A stretch of DNA of 41,152 bases from Frankia sp. AiPa1 (lineage in GTDB: Bacteria; Actinomycetota; Actinomycetes; Frankiales; Frankiaceae): contig NZ_JALKFZ020000194.1 in NCBI RefSeq assembly GCF_023243075.1, positions 1-41,152 on the forward strand, read 5' to 3'. How positions within the stretch are numbered: position 1 is the first letter of the stretch; the number at the start of each line of letters is the position of its first letter. The translations under genes were made by a program, and so were the position numbers. The notes beneath the pieces were generated by a model. It made no database searches. It was not told the origin of the DNA and saw nothing but the letters and a program-made list of their open reading frames with translations. Below are positions 30,972-39,897 of this stretch, piece after piece.

Positions 30972-32243
30972 TCATCCGGATGGGTCGGCCTCGGCCAGCA
31001 GGCCCGCGGCGGGAGCCAGGGACGGATCGGCGGGTGAGGCGGGGTCCGGCACCCGGTGACGGGCCCGCAGCTCGCGGATCCGGCTGTCCCGGTCGGCGCG
31101 GATCTCGGCCCGCGCGACGTCCGCGGCGGCAAGATCTCCGGCGAGATGCACCGCGATCTCCACCTCGTCCCGGCGGCGGACGTACTGGCCGTACCGGTCG
31201 GTGCCGGCGTCGGCGAGTTCCCGGGCGAGCCGGGCTCGGTGCCGGGTGGTGCAGGCGATCTGCTGGGCTTCGAGCTCGTGCGCCGTCGAGGTCCGCCATC
31301 GCTCGAGCCGGTCGCGACGGCGACAGTCGGTCTGTTCGAGGGTCCGGGCGAAACTGAGCGGCCCGAGGTCGACGCCGAGCAGCAGGAGGGTCAGCACGAT
31401 CCGCCAGAACAGGACCGAGTGGTCCGACGTTGTCAGCCGCCAGAACGCCTTCTCTCGGGTCAGCAGGTCGTCGGCGGCGTCGGTGGTGGCGGTCTGCGCG
31501 TCGAGAAACCGACTACGGCGCGCGTCCCGCGAACGGTCGAAGGTATCCAGCCGGGCCTGGGCCGCGTCCCGTTCCTGGCTGGCCGTGGTGACGGCGGCGG
31601 CCGCGGCGCCGAGATCAGCCAGGGCGATGCGGTAGATCGGCCCGGCACCGGCCAGGCAGCCGCCCGACCCGGTGAGCTGGCAGTTCGCCGCCACAGTGGT
31701 GGCGGCGACCCGGCGGTGGGCCGCCTCAAGGGCCTGTTGGCGGGTGGCGACGCCAGCGGCGAGAGTCTGTTCCTCGCTGCGCTGGTTGGCATCGAAGCCG
31801 CGCAACGCCCGGCCAAGCTCCTCCTGGCGGATCTCGGTGACCCGCGGCGCGATCGAGGAGGCGAACACGGTCAGGAGCAGCGCCTCACCGACCAGCAGCG
31901 CCGCGCAGATCGCGATGAACACGCGCATGGCCGTGGCAGCGCCCGGCCCGCCCACCCGGACGGAGCCATCGCGCCCGCACCGGTACGGACGGGGGCTGAG
32001 CAGCACCGACCGGTCCAGGAAGAAGATCAGCAGCGCCCAGAACAGTCCGAACGGCAGGGTGCTCCACACCGATCGGTGTAGTCCCATGCCGGCGATGGCG
32101 GCTCCCGCGTAGGTGGCGAGCCCGGCGGTGAGCAGCATCAGGGCACCGGCTGTGACGAACCGCGGCCTGTCCCCCGGGCCCACCGATTCCGGCTGGGCTC
32201 CGGAACAGGCCACCAGCACGTTGCCGAGAGAGCTCATATTCAC
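30972..32243 (-). CDS. DUF4407 membrane protein
   Basis: A 423-residue protein. Two N-terminal membrane helices (AGALMLLTAGLATYAGAAIA and WSTLPFGLFWALLIFFLDRS) are followed by a third (AMRVFIAICAALLVGEALLL). A long helical, coiled-coil-like extracytoplasmic region (about 145-270) contains a Cys pair (NCQL, GGCL). A fourth helix, FWRIVLTLLLLGVDLGPLSF, precedes a charged C-terminal coiled coil. IFFLDRS and the WRI...D-GP pattern match the DUF4407 family. The GTG at 32243 and ATG at 32237 are both possible starts. Function is unknown. It ends toward the DUF3618 gene and is not co-transcribed with it. Confidence 0.87.
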   Translation of the reverse strand: MNMSSLGNVLVACSGAQPESVGPGDRPRFVTAGALMLLTAGLATYAGAAIAGMGLHRSVWSTLPFGLFWALLIFFLDRSVLLSPRPYRCGRDGSVRVGGPGAATAMRVFIAICAALLVGEALLLTVFASSIAPRVTEIRQEELGRALRGFDANQRSEEQTLAAGVATRQQALEAAHRRVAATTVAANCQLTGSGGCLAGAGPIYRIALADLGAAAAAVTTASQERDAAQARLDTFDRSRDARRSRFLDAQTATTDAADDLLTREKAFWRLTTSDHSVLFWRIVLTLLLLGVDLGPLSFARTLEQTDCRRRDRLERWRTSTAHELEAQQIACTTRHRARLARELADAGTDRYGQYVRRRDEVEIAVHLAGDLAAADVARAEIRADRDSRIRELRARHRVPDPASPADPSLAPAAGLLAEADPSG

Positions 32244-32494
32244 AGGTCGAGCGCGAGAAATCGGCCTACCCCCGTTCCGGCCGGCGACCCCGCAGCCGTC
32301 CGCGGGCCGCCCATCGAACGCCCCAGGAACCTAACTCAGGGTAATCGCACTCCGCATCTCCCCCGGGTCTGGTGCGGGATCCGCAGCCGGCGTGCGAGCC
32401 TGGGTCTGCCGACGGTGACGGTGACGTCGCCAGCGCCAGCGGGTGCCGCGGCGGCAGCCGAGCGGGCAGGATGCGGCCAGGCGGGAGGGCGAAA

Positions 32495-32938
32495 GTGGCA
32501 CAGATTCGGGTCGAGGTGCGTCGTGAGGTGGCTGGCACCCCGGACCAGGTCCTCGCGGCGCTGGGCGATTATCAGGGTGCGCGGGCCCGAGCCTGGCCGG
32601 ACAACATCCACGACTATCGGGTGGTCGCGGGCGGAACGGGGCCGGGCAGCCGGATCGCCTACCGTTTGCAGGCGACCCGCAAGCGAGCTCGGGACATCGA
32701 CGCGCTCGTGTCCGCACCGGAGCCGGGAACCCTGGTGGAAGCGGATCAGAACTCCTCGCTGCGGACGAGCTACCGGATCACGCCAGCCGGCGGCGGGGCA
32801 CGCAGCGCGGTGACGGCCACCACCACCTGGGACGGTGCCCGGGGTGTCGGTGGCTTCTTCGAGCGCACCTTCGCGCCAATCGGCATCCGCAAGCTGCACA
32901 CCGCCGTGCTCGACCGGATCACCGCGCCCGTTTCCTGA
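32495..32938 (+). CDS. SRPBCC (START/polyketide cyclase-like) family protein
   Basis: A 147-residue protein with the length and pattern of a small SRPBCC fold: RVEVRREVAGTPDQVLAALG at the N-terminus, a WPDNIHDYRVVAGG loop, the central SRIAYRLQATRKRARDID strand, and the long C-terminal helix ERTFAPIGIRKLHTAVLDRI. The GTG at 32495 has GGGAGGG at 32483-32489. An ORF extension to 32372 is rejected as low-complexity. The fold makes a hydrophobic cavity for lipids, sterols or polyketides; the ligand is unknown. It stands alone between two minus-strand genes, divergent from DUF4407 and convergent with the lysozyme-like gene. Confidence 0.85.
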   Translation: MAQIRVEVRREVAGTPDQVLAALGDYQGARARAWPDNIHDYRVVAGGTGPGSRIAYRLQATRKRARDIDALVSAPEPGTLVEADQNSSLRTSYRITPAGGGARSAVTATTTWDGARGVGGFFERTFAPIGIRKLHTAVLDRITAPVS

Positions 32939-33043
32939 CGCTCCTCCCGCATCCGCCCTGCGGTCACCTGGGTCGGCGGCTAGGTCATCGGCCGCCTCGT
33001 CGCCTGCCGCGCAGACGCACGGCGGGGCGACGGGCCGGGCACA

Positions 33044-33835
33044 TCACCAGACTCGGGCCAGAACGTTGCTGACATAGCCGTTCATCCGCGCGAGCTTGGG
33101 CACGTCGTCCGGATTGGCGGTCGAAAGCTGGCCCTGCGCCCACTGCGCGGCCCAGGTGGGAACGTTATGCGCGGCAATGACGTAAAGCCAGTTACGGCCC
33201 CACCGGTCGGAGTCGTACCGCTCGCGCATCATCCGGGCGGTCGAGTCGAGGGCCCAGAACGGGTCAAGGGCATGTGCCGTGGTCACATCGGGAAGCGTGG
33301 TATTCCACTGGCACAGCCCATAGTCCGAGTTGGTATAGTAGCCGACGGCACCGGGATCCCAGTTGCTTTCGATGGAGGTGATTCCGCGCAGCAGGCCGCG
33401 CGGCACCGTGTACTTCAGCGCATATCGGTCGGCGATCGGCATGAACAGTGCGTATGCCGTCTCCTTCGCAACAAACCCCGACGGGTTGTGCTCCACGGCC
33501 GGCAGGTACATGTCCCGGTTGATGGCCGGTTGGAGTTTTTCCTGGAAACCGGCGACAGCAGCCCCGGTGGCTGCGGTAAAGCGACCGTCCGTCGCCACAG
33601 GCGTGCCGGGACCGGCGTGCCAGTTCAGCGCACGGCTGATCGCGACGACAGCGGAACGCACGGCGAGGATGTCGCCCTCGGTGCTGCCAGGCGGCGCGGC
33701 CTCGCCCGCACCGACGCCGTAGCACCGGCCCAGGCCGGTGGATCCCGGGCCGTTCGCGCTCGGCGCCAAGGTACCGCCCCGGCCGTCCGCGGGCCATGAT
33801 CCGCGCCCGACCCGAGTGCGCTCCGCGCTGGTCAT
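33044..33835 (-). CDS. Peptidoglycan-binding and lysozyme/transglycosylase-like protein
   Basis: A 263-residue protein. Residues about 53-105 resemble a peptidoglycan-binding unit (ILAVRSAVVAISRALNW and ATDGRFTAATGAAVAGFQEK). Residues about 140-230 look like a transglycosylase/lysozyme fold: RGLLRGITSIESNWDPGAVG with the likely catalytic Glu156, then YYTNSDYGLCQWN, and RWGRNWLYVIAAHN. The ATG at 33835 has a GGAGGGG site. No signal peptide is visible; the first 50 residues are polar and Gly-rich. It would therefore need another export route or act intracellularly, as phage endolysins do. It lies 135 bp downstream of the MEDS/ATPase gene, on the same strand. Confidence 0.8.
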   Translation of the reverse strand: MTSAERTRVGRGSWPADGRGGTLAPSANGPGSTGLGRCYGVGAGEAAPPGSTEGDILAVRSAVVAISRALNWHAGPGTPVATDGRFTAATGAAVAGFQEKLQPAINRDMYLPAVEHNPSGFVAKETAYALFMPIADRYALKYTVPRGLLRGITSIESNWDPGAVGYYTNSDYGLCQWNTTLPDVTTAHALDPFWALDSTARMMRERYDSDRWGRNWLYVIAAHNVPTWAAQWAQGQLSTANPDDVPKLARMNGYVSNVLARVW

Positions 33836-33969
33836 CGCATCCCCTCCTGCCCTGCACGGACATACGCCCGCCCGGTCAGGGCGGACCATGTGCACGAGCG
33901 GCCTCGACCGACCCACATGATCATGCACCTGGGCGGCTCGGCTCTGGGCGATGCGCCCGACCGATCCGG

Positions 33970-34980
33970 TCAGTGGATGAACATGCGCACGGTCGTGCCG
34001 GTGGCGGCCGAGCGGAGCTGGACGAGGTCGCACAGCTGGTTGACCAGCCAGAGCCCGCGTCCACCGCCGAGATCAAGCGCCGGGCGCCGCCGCCCAGCGA
34101 GCCGGTCGGCCACCTGCCCGGCATCGGCGACCTCGCAGACCAGACCGCCCTGGCCAGGCCAGAACCGCACCGTGCCCTGCCCGCCGCCGTGGCGCACGCT
34201 GTTGGTGGCCACCTCGTGGACCGAGAGTTCGAGGTCGCCGACGCGGTCACGGCCGAGCCGGACAGCGCGGGCCGCAGCCGCCGCGGCCGCCCGCACCAGC
34301 CCGAGGTCCGCCGGGCCGAAGGAAAGCGCGGACCAAGGCGGGCCCAGATCCGACAGGGGCTCGGCAAACAGATCGCCGGCTGGCCCAACGGGGCCGCCAC
34401 GCGCACCAGGTACGGGGTGAAAGCGGGTGCTGGGGCGGGCGAGACCACCTTTGACGACCAGCGGATGCGTCCGCCACACCAGGTCATCCGTCGCCGGATC
34501 GAGCGCGGACGACTCGTAGATGCAGCGCAGGCGCCAGCTGGCCGGACCGGGAAATGCCTCGTTGGTCAGAGCCTCGTGCAACATGCACTCGGCCAGCTCC
34601 GGGCCCGTCCGGCCGGACCAGACCGGCTCACCGATGCCGCGGACGACCCGGCCCTGTTCAGCTCCCTTTTCGATGAATTCCTGCCAGGTCGGGATGAGCC
34701 GGGCCGGATTGCGACCGACTTCCACGATGTCGATAAACTCGACGCGTCTGCCGGCCCGCCCCAGAGCGCCTCGCAGCAACGACATCCGCGGTTCACTCAA
34801 CATGATCAGCACGTCCTCGTCGGCGGCCAGGCCGGCCAGAACGAAGTCACGGCTGGCGCTGAGAAAACCGACGTCACCACGATAGAGAAACGCCTCGTGC
34901 CGAATGTTTCCGGTCCCGAGCCCGGTTTCGGCACCGCCGACCGCGAGAGCGGCCGTGCCGAGCGCGCCCAGCGGCTTCAC
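33970..34980 (-). CDS. MEDS and HATPase domain protein (RsbA/anti-sigma-type regulator)
   Basis: A 336-residue protein. Residues about 25-190 form the MEDS sensory domain (IRHEAFLYRGDVGFLSASRD, DEDVLIMLSEPRMSLLRGAL, FIDIVEVGRNPARLIPTWQE). Residues about 230-336 form an HATPase_c domain: DRVGDLELSVHEVATNSVRH with the N-box Asn, CEVADAGQVAD, and GGGRGLWLVNQLCDLVQLR with the G-box. Actinobacteria use such proteins as serine-kinase-like anti-sigma or anti-anti-sigma switches in stress signalling. The GTG at 34980 is favoured; the ORF reaches GTG 35097, but the added 39 residues look non-native. No sigma factor or STAS partner is adjacent. It is divergent from tex. Confidence 0.85.
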   Translation of the reverse strand: MKPLGALGTAALAVGGAETGLGTGNIRHEAFLYRGDVGFLSASRDFVLAGLAADEDVLIMLSEPRMSLLRGALGRAGRRVEFIDIVEVGRNPARLIPTWQEFIEKGAEQGRVVRGIGEPVWSGRTGPELAECMLHEALTNEAFPGPASWRLRCIYESSALDPATDDLVWRTHPLVVKGGLARPSTRFHPVPGARGGPVGPAGDLFAEPLSDLGPPWSALSFGPADLGLVRAAAAAAARAVRLGRDRVGDLELSVHEVATNSVRHGGGQGTVRFWPGQGGLVCEVADAGQVADRLAGRRRPALDLGGGRGLWLVNQLCDLVQLRSAATGTTVRMFIH

Positions 34981-35414
34981 CGCGCTGCCCGGGCCCGCAA
35001 ACACGGCCCAGGGCACGCCCGCGCGAACCTGGCCCGCTCGGCCCGCCCAGCACCAGAATAGAAGGAATAAGGCCGTCCCGCCCCCGTGGCCTTGCACCCC
35101 ATGCGCACGAGCACATCATAGGTCATGTCGCACCAATGGGATATGCCCAGTAAGGCGATCGAACGGTACAGATCACACCGGATCACACCGGACGATCCGA
35201 GGCCCCGCCGAGTGGCATCGAGCGTGTCGCCTCGAGTGGCACCGTGGGCGTCGCCTCGGAGGGCACCCCGGTCCGCTCGGACAGCACGGCGGTCAGCACC
35301 GCCACGCGGGGCCGCCCGGCCGGCCCGCTGACGGTGATCGCCCGTAGTCTCGCAGACAGCGCGGTTCGATCGCGGCACCGACATCGACTCCGACGAGAAG
35401 GCGGATCAGGGATT

Positions 35415-38093
35415 GTGACGACGACAGCTGTCCCCCAGCAGTCCATCCACCAACGGATCGCCGAGGAACTCGGCGTGCGCCAGGGGCAGGTGGCGGCGGC
35501 GGTCGACCTGCTCGACGGGGGCGCCACGGTGCCCTTCATCGCCCGCTACCGCAAGGAGGTGACGGGCACCCTCGACGACACCCAGCTGCGCACCCTGGAG
35601 GAGCGCCTGCGCTACCTGCGGGAGCTCGAGGAGCGGCGCACGGCGGTGCTGGAGTCCATCCGCTCCCAGGGCAAGCTGGACGACGCGCTCGAGGCTCAGA
35701 TCCTCGCCGCCGACTCGAAGGCCCGCCTCGAGGACATCTACCTGCCGTACAAGCCCAAGCGGCGGACGAAGGCGCAGCTCGCGCGCGAGGCGGGGCTCGA
35801 GCCCCTCGCCGACGCCCTGCTCGGCGATCCGTCGCTGGACCCGCACGGCACGGCCAGCGGCTACATCGACGCGGAGAGGGGGATCGCCGACGCGGGTGCG
35901 GCGCTCGAAGGCGCGCGGTCGATCCTGGTCGAGCGGTTCGCCGAGAACGCGGACCTGATCGGTGCGCTGCGCGAGCAGATGTGGTCGCGTGGCACGCTGG
36001 TCTCGAAGGTGCGGGAGGGCAAGGAGGAGGAAGGCGCGAAGTTCAGCGACTACTTCGCCTTCGCCGAGCCGTTCACCTCGCTGCCGTCGCACCGCATCCT
36101 CGCGGTTTTCCGCGGCGAGAAGGAGGAGATCCTCGATCTCACCCTCGAGCCGGACGAGCCGCCCGCGCCGGACTCGCCGCCGGCACCCGGGCCGAGCGAC
36201 TACGAGCAGCGCATCGCGGTCGCCTTCGACATCGCCGACGCCGGCCGCCCGGCGGACCGCTGGCTCGCCGACACCGTCCGCTGGGCCTGGCGGACCCGGA
36301 TCATCGTGCACCTCGGGGTGGACCTGCGGATGCGGCTGTGGACGGCGGCCGAGGAGACCGCGGTGAAGGTGTTCGCGGCGAACCTGCGGGACCTGCTGCT
36401 GGCCGCGCCCGCCGGCAGCCGTTCGACGATGGGCCTCGACCCGGGCTACCGCACCGGGGTGAAGGTCGCCGTCGTCGACCCGACCGGCAAGGTCATCGCC
36501 ACCGACACCATCTACCCGCACGTGCCGGCGCGGCGCTGGGACGAGTCGCTGGCCACCCTGGCGAAACTCGCCGCCGAGCACCACGTCGACCTGATCTCGA
36601 TCGGCAACGGGACGGCGTCGCGGGAGACCGACAAGCTCGCCGAGGACCTCATCCGCCGTCATCCGGAGCTGTCGCTGACCAGGGTGACGGTGTCGGAGGC
36701 TGGGGCATCGGTCTACTCGGCGTCGGCGTACGCGGCCAGCGAGCTACCCGGGATGGACGTCTCTCTGCGCGGCGCGGTCTCGATCGCGCGCCGGCTGCAG
36801 GACCCACTCGCCGAGCTCGTCAAGATCGAGCCCCGCTCGATCGGGGTCGGCCAGTACCAGCACGACCTGTCCGAGACCCGGCTGGCGACCTCGCTGGATG
36901 CCGTCGTCGAGGACTGCGTGAACGCCGTCGGCGTGGACGTCAACACCGCGTCCGCGCCGCTGCTGACCCGCGTGTCCGGGATCGGGGCCGGGCTCGCCGA
37001 GAACCTGGTACGCCACCGGGACGAGAACGGGCCGTTCCGCACCCGCGAAGCTCTTCGGGGGGTGCCCCGGCTCGGGCCGAAGGCGTTCGAGCAGTGCGCC
37101 GGCTTCCTGCGGATCAGCGGCGGGGACGACCCGCTGGACACCTCAAGCGTCCACCCGGAGTCCTACCCGGTGGTGCGCCGCATCCTCGCCGCCAGCGGTG
37201 AGGAGCTCACCACGCTGATCGGCAACGGCAAGGTGCTGCGCTCGCTGAAGCCGACCGAGTTCGTCGACGACACCGTCGGCCTGCCGACCGTCACCGACAT
37301 CCTGGCGGAGCTGGAGAAGCCCGGGCGGGACCCGCGCCCCGCGTTCCGCACGGCGGCGTTCACCGAGGGCATCGAGACACTGGCGGACCTCACCCCAGGG
37401 ATGACGCTCGAGGGCACAGTGACGAACGTGGCCGCGTTCGGCGCGTTCGTGGACATCGGCGTGCACCAGGACGGTCTGGTCCACGTCTCGGCGATGTCGA
37501 AGAACTTCGTCAATGATCCCCGGGAGGTCGCCAAGCCCGGCGACATCGTCACGGTGAAGGTGCTGGACGTCGACATCCCCCGCAAGCGCATCTCGCTGAC
37601 CCTGCGTCTCGACGACGAGATCGGCGGCTCCACCAGCGGTGGTGGTGGCGGTGGGCGGCGTGGCGGCCGCGAGGGCGCCGGCCGTGACGGTGCTGCCCGT
37701 GACGGTGCTGCCCGTGACGGTGGCGGTGGCGGTGCCCGTGACGGTAGTGGTGCCCGTGATGGTGGCGGAGCGGGCGGGCGACGCGGGGGCGGCGGCGAGC
37801 GTCGCGCCGGTCAGGGCGGCCCGGGCGGTCGGGGCCGCGGTCCCGGCGGTCAGGACGGCGGCCGCGGTAGCCGTGCCGGCTCCGGTGGCTCTGGTTCAGG
37901 TGGGCCGGGCTCTGGCGGCGCGGGCGGCAACCGCGGCGGCTCCGGCGGCGGCCGGGGCGGCCGGGGTGCGCCCGATGGCGCGATCGCCGAGGCCCTGCGC
38001 CGGGCCGGTCTGGTCACCGGCGATCAGGTCACCCTCGACGGCCCTGGCTCCAGCCGTGGCTCGGATGCCAAGGGAGGCCGCCGACGCGGCTGA
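35415..38093 (+). CDS. tex: Tex family RNA-binding transcription factor with Gly/Arg-rich tail
   Basis: An 892-residue protein. Residues about 8-200 form the Tex N-terminal domain (ATVPFIARYRKEVTGTLDD). About 338-450 is the YqgF/RNase H-like domain (MGLDPGYRTGVKVAVVDPTG). About 510-590 holds helix-hairpin-helix repeats (LTRVSGIGAGLAENLVRHRD). About 661-733 is an S1 RNA-binding domain (GTVTNVAAFGAFVDIGVHQD). The usual bacterial protein stops soon after S1. Here about 155 more residues follow, rich in Gly, Arg and Asp with RGG- and ARDG-type repeats, then a short conserved-looking end (AIAEALRRAGLVTGDQV). Tex binds nucleic acids and the transcription machinery. The GTG at 35415 is chosen; in-frame sequence before it is low-complexity. 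The 35098-35414 gap has only short direct repeats. Confidence 0.95.
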   Translation: MTTTAVPQQSIHQRIAEELGVRQGQVAAAVDLLDGGATVPFIARYRKEVTGTLDDTQLRTLEERLRYLRELEERRTAVLESIRSQGKLDDALEAQILAADSKARLEDIYLPYKPKRRTKAQLAREAGLEPLADALLGDPSLDPHGTASGYIDAERGIADAGAALEGARSILVERFAENADLIGALREQMWSRGTLVSKVREGKEEEGAKFSDYFAFAEPFTSLPSHRILAVFRGEKEEILDLTLEPDEPPAPDSPPAPGPSDYEQRIAVAFDIADAGRPADRWLADTVRWAWRTRIIVHLGVDLRMRLWTAAEETAVKVFAANLRDLLLAAPAGSRSTMGLDPGYRTGVKVAVVDPTGKVIATDTIYPHVPARRWDESLATLAKLAAEHHVDLISIGNGTASRETDKLAEDLIRRHPELSLTRVTVSEAGASVYSASAYAASELPGMDVSLRGAVSIARRLQDPLAELVKIEPRSIGVGQYQHDLSETRLATSLDAVVEDCVNAVGVDVNTASAPLLTRVSGIGAGLAENLVRHRDENGPFRTREALRGVPRLGPKAFEQCAGFLRISGGDDPLDTSSVHPESYPVVRRILAASGEELTTLIGNGKVLRSLKPTEFVDDTVGLPTVTDILAELEKPGRDPRPAFRTAAFTEGIETLADLTPGMTLEGTVTNVAAFGAFVDIGVHQDGLVHVSAMSKNFVNDPREVAKPGDIVTVKVLDVDIPRKRISLTLRLDDEIGGSTSGGGGGGRRGGREGAGRDGAARDGAARDGGGGGARDGSGARDGGGAGGRRGGGGERRAGQGGPGGRGRGPGGQDGGRGSRAGSGGSGSGGPGSGGAGGNRGGSGGGRGGRGAPDGAIAEALRRAGLVTGDQVTLDGPGSSRGSDAKGGRRRG

Positions 38094-38194
38094 TCCGACC
38101 TCGGGCGGTGGCACCGAGCCGTCCGTGGATGATGGTCACTCCATCCTCGGATGACGGGTATCCACCCGCGGACGGTGATCGACCATGTCTCGAA

Positions 38195-38241
38195 TGACGG
38201 TGTGGCCGGGCTGGTCTCGACCTGGCCCGGCCACACCGTCA
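38195..38241. terminator. Strong bidirectional terminator after tex
   Basis: TGACGGTGTGGCCGGGC (38195-38211) and GCCCGGCCACACCGTCA (38225-38241) form a perfect 17-bp stem with a 13-nt loop, about 100 bp after the tex stop and 31 bp from the end of the opposing pseudogene. There is no U-tract. It would serve both strands. Confidence 0.88.
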
Positions 38242-38271
38242 CCCTTCGTGACCGTACTCGTGCCCGGCGGC

Positions 38272-38973
38272 CTAGTAGTCGTAGGTCGGAAGCGCGACGT
38301 CGAACACCGGGGCGTACCACGGGAACGAGCCGCGCGAGGCCACCTGGCCGGTCGCCGGCTCCACCTCGTAGAGGCGGTAGGTCGTACCGACGAGCAGCGA
38401 GGCGAAGCCCTGGTTGTCGACCGCCCTGCCGTACACGCGATCCGTGTGGATGTCGAAACCAGCGGTCGTTCCGACGAGCCCAGGCAGTGAGCCCGTCGGC
38501 ACCAGTGACCCAAGGTTGGGCGGTGACTGGGCGGCCACCTCCGGTCGCGACGCCTGGCTGCGACGGATAGGCCAGCGGCATATCGATCGCGGTGGTGCCC
38601 GCCAGGGGCATCCCACCTGGGTCGTCGATTTTGTGCCGCAGGTTCTCCCCCGTGTTACTGACAATGCGAAGCCGGTTCGCGACCGGGTCGAAATCAACGT
38701 CGAAGGCGGTCCCGACGAGCGGTACCGTCAGGTGCGAGACGGGCCTGGCCGCGGCGATCCCGGCGTCGATCAGATAGATGCCGCCGAGGTTTCCAACGCC
38801 GTAGAGCTGTTGTCCTGCGGCCGGAAGTCGATCCCGATCAGCTTGGTGTCGCCCCCGACGAGGCCTGTGATCTGGCCGATCGGGACGGTCCAGAACGGGT
38901 TTCGCACGTCGAACCACACCAGGCGGTTGTCGGTCGTCAGACGTCTGACCAGCGGCGCCGCGACCCCCAGTCA
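38272..38973 (-). pseudogene. DUF4394 protein gene, frameshifted and truncated
   Basis: The minus strand encodes DUF4394-like sequence in three pieces. Piece 1 (38973 to about 38820) reads DNRLVWFDVRNPFWTVPIGQ and KLIGIDFRPQ. Piece 2 (about 38820 to 38550), in another frame, reads LYGVGNLGGIYLID, LVGTAFDVDFDPVANRLRIV and NTGENLRHKIDDPGG. Piece 3 (about 38550 to 38272), back in the first frame, reads SPPNLGSLVPTG, AGFDIHTDRVYGRAVDN, TTYRLYEVEPATGQVASRG and ends VALPTYDY. Two opposite shifts, near 38820 and 38550, break the gene. An in-frame stop precedes piece 1 with no start codon or signal peptide, and part of the middle of the family domain is missing. It is therefore very likely inactive, unless the shifts are sequence errors. 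Confidence 0.85.
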
Positions 38974-39000
38974 CCCCACGTGACCGCTACCTGGCGGAAG

Positions 39001-39104
39001 TGGATGCGCCCGGACAGCCGAGCTCAACAACGCACCGTGATGGCGGGTCTGCCGCCAATCCGGATTCCCACACCCCCACAGGCCACGCCGCGGTCAACCA
39101 GCCG
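39001..39104. repeat. Diverged ~104-bp repeat, copy 1
   Basis: This segment resembles 39569-39672 along its whole length, with the shared blocks GGCGGGTCTGCCGCC and GGCCACGCCGCGG and roughly three in four bases identical. Both copies are in the same orientation, 568 bp apart, on either side of the 78-bp repeat copy C. Translated in two different frames they still give similar peptides (for example DGGSAA and PTGHAA), but no gene is evident. They may be remnants of a duplicated gene end. Confidence 0.65.
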
Positions 39105-39225
39105 CAACGCCGCACCCCGCCCGGCCTCAGGCCGGAGCCCCGCCCCCCGTCCCCCGTCCCCGCCCGGATCCCACCGCGAGAGCGCCCGGATCCGAGGATC
39201 GCTACCTTCCGCGGTGGGTGGCGGA

Positions 39226-39303
39226 GCAAGATCCGGCTACACAGGTCGTCATGGGGGGCATATCGGACAGGAATACCCCCACGGCGACCTGTTTGGATCT
39301 TCG
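39226..39303. repeat. 78-bp palindromic dispersed repeat, copy C
   Basis: It begins GCAAGATCC (39226-39234) and has GGATCTT at 39295-39301, with inner arms CAGGTCG and CGACCTG and GGGGG/CCCCC. The length matches copies A and B exactly. It lies in the gene-free zone between the DUF4394 pseudogene and tRNA-Lys. The rest of 38974-39897 shows no convincing gene. Confidence 0.85.
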
Positions 39304-39568
39304 GTCGATCTGGACCTCGGAATTTCGTCGCGGAACGTGAGTCTGGGCATCTGGATTCGGCGTGCCGACCCTGCGGTGACCAGCGGGGGCGCACCAGCGA
39401 CGCGAGATGCGCCCACTCCCGTCCGCCGCCCCTGCGCCGGCCACCGGTCCGAATCGCCGGAGTCTCACGCGCCGCTCACTGCGCCCGGCGCAGGACGGCC
39501 CGAGCCGCGCCACCAACCGTTCGCCCGCGGCCCGGAGCCGCAGCCGAGGCGGGTAACCGCTGCTGGAG

Positions 39569-39672
39569 TAGACGCCCCCGGCAGTCCGGTCTCAACGACA
39601 CCTGGTGACGGCGGGTCTGCCGCCATACCCGGATGCGCACACCGCCCCACCGGCCACGCCGCGGATAAGCGA
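39569..39672. repeat. Diverged ~104-bp repeat, copy 2
   Basis: This is the partner of 39001-39104 in the same orientation. The best-kept blocks are GGCGGGTCTGCCGCC and GGCCACGCCGCGG. Substitutions are spread over all positions, so the duplication is old. Confidence 0.65.
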
Positions 39673-39897
39673 CGCCTCAGCGCTTCCCGCTCCCATCCCC
39701 GATACCGAGCAGGGCGTCGCCAACCCGGGATCGGCAGGCGGCACGACACGGCACACGGCGATCAGGCGGGGCCACGTCCGCAGGGAGCGCGCAACGCTGG
39801 CGTCCGCGTGTTGTCGAGCTTGGATCTCGGCCTACGGCAGGCTCATGGGTCAGGCCATCGACCAAGACCATTTCCCCCGGGTACGATCGGCTCTGCA

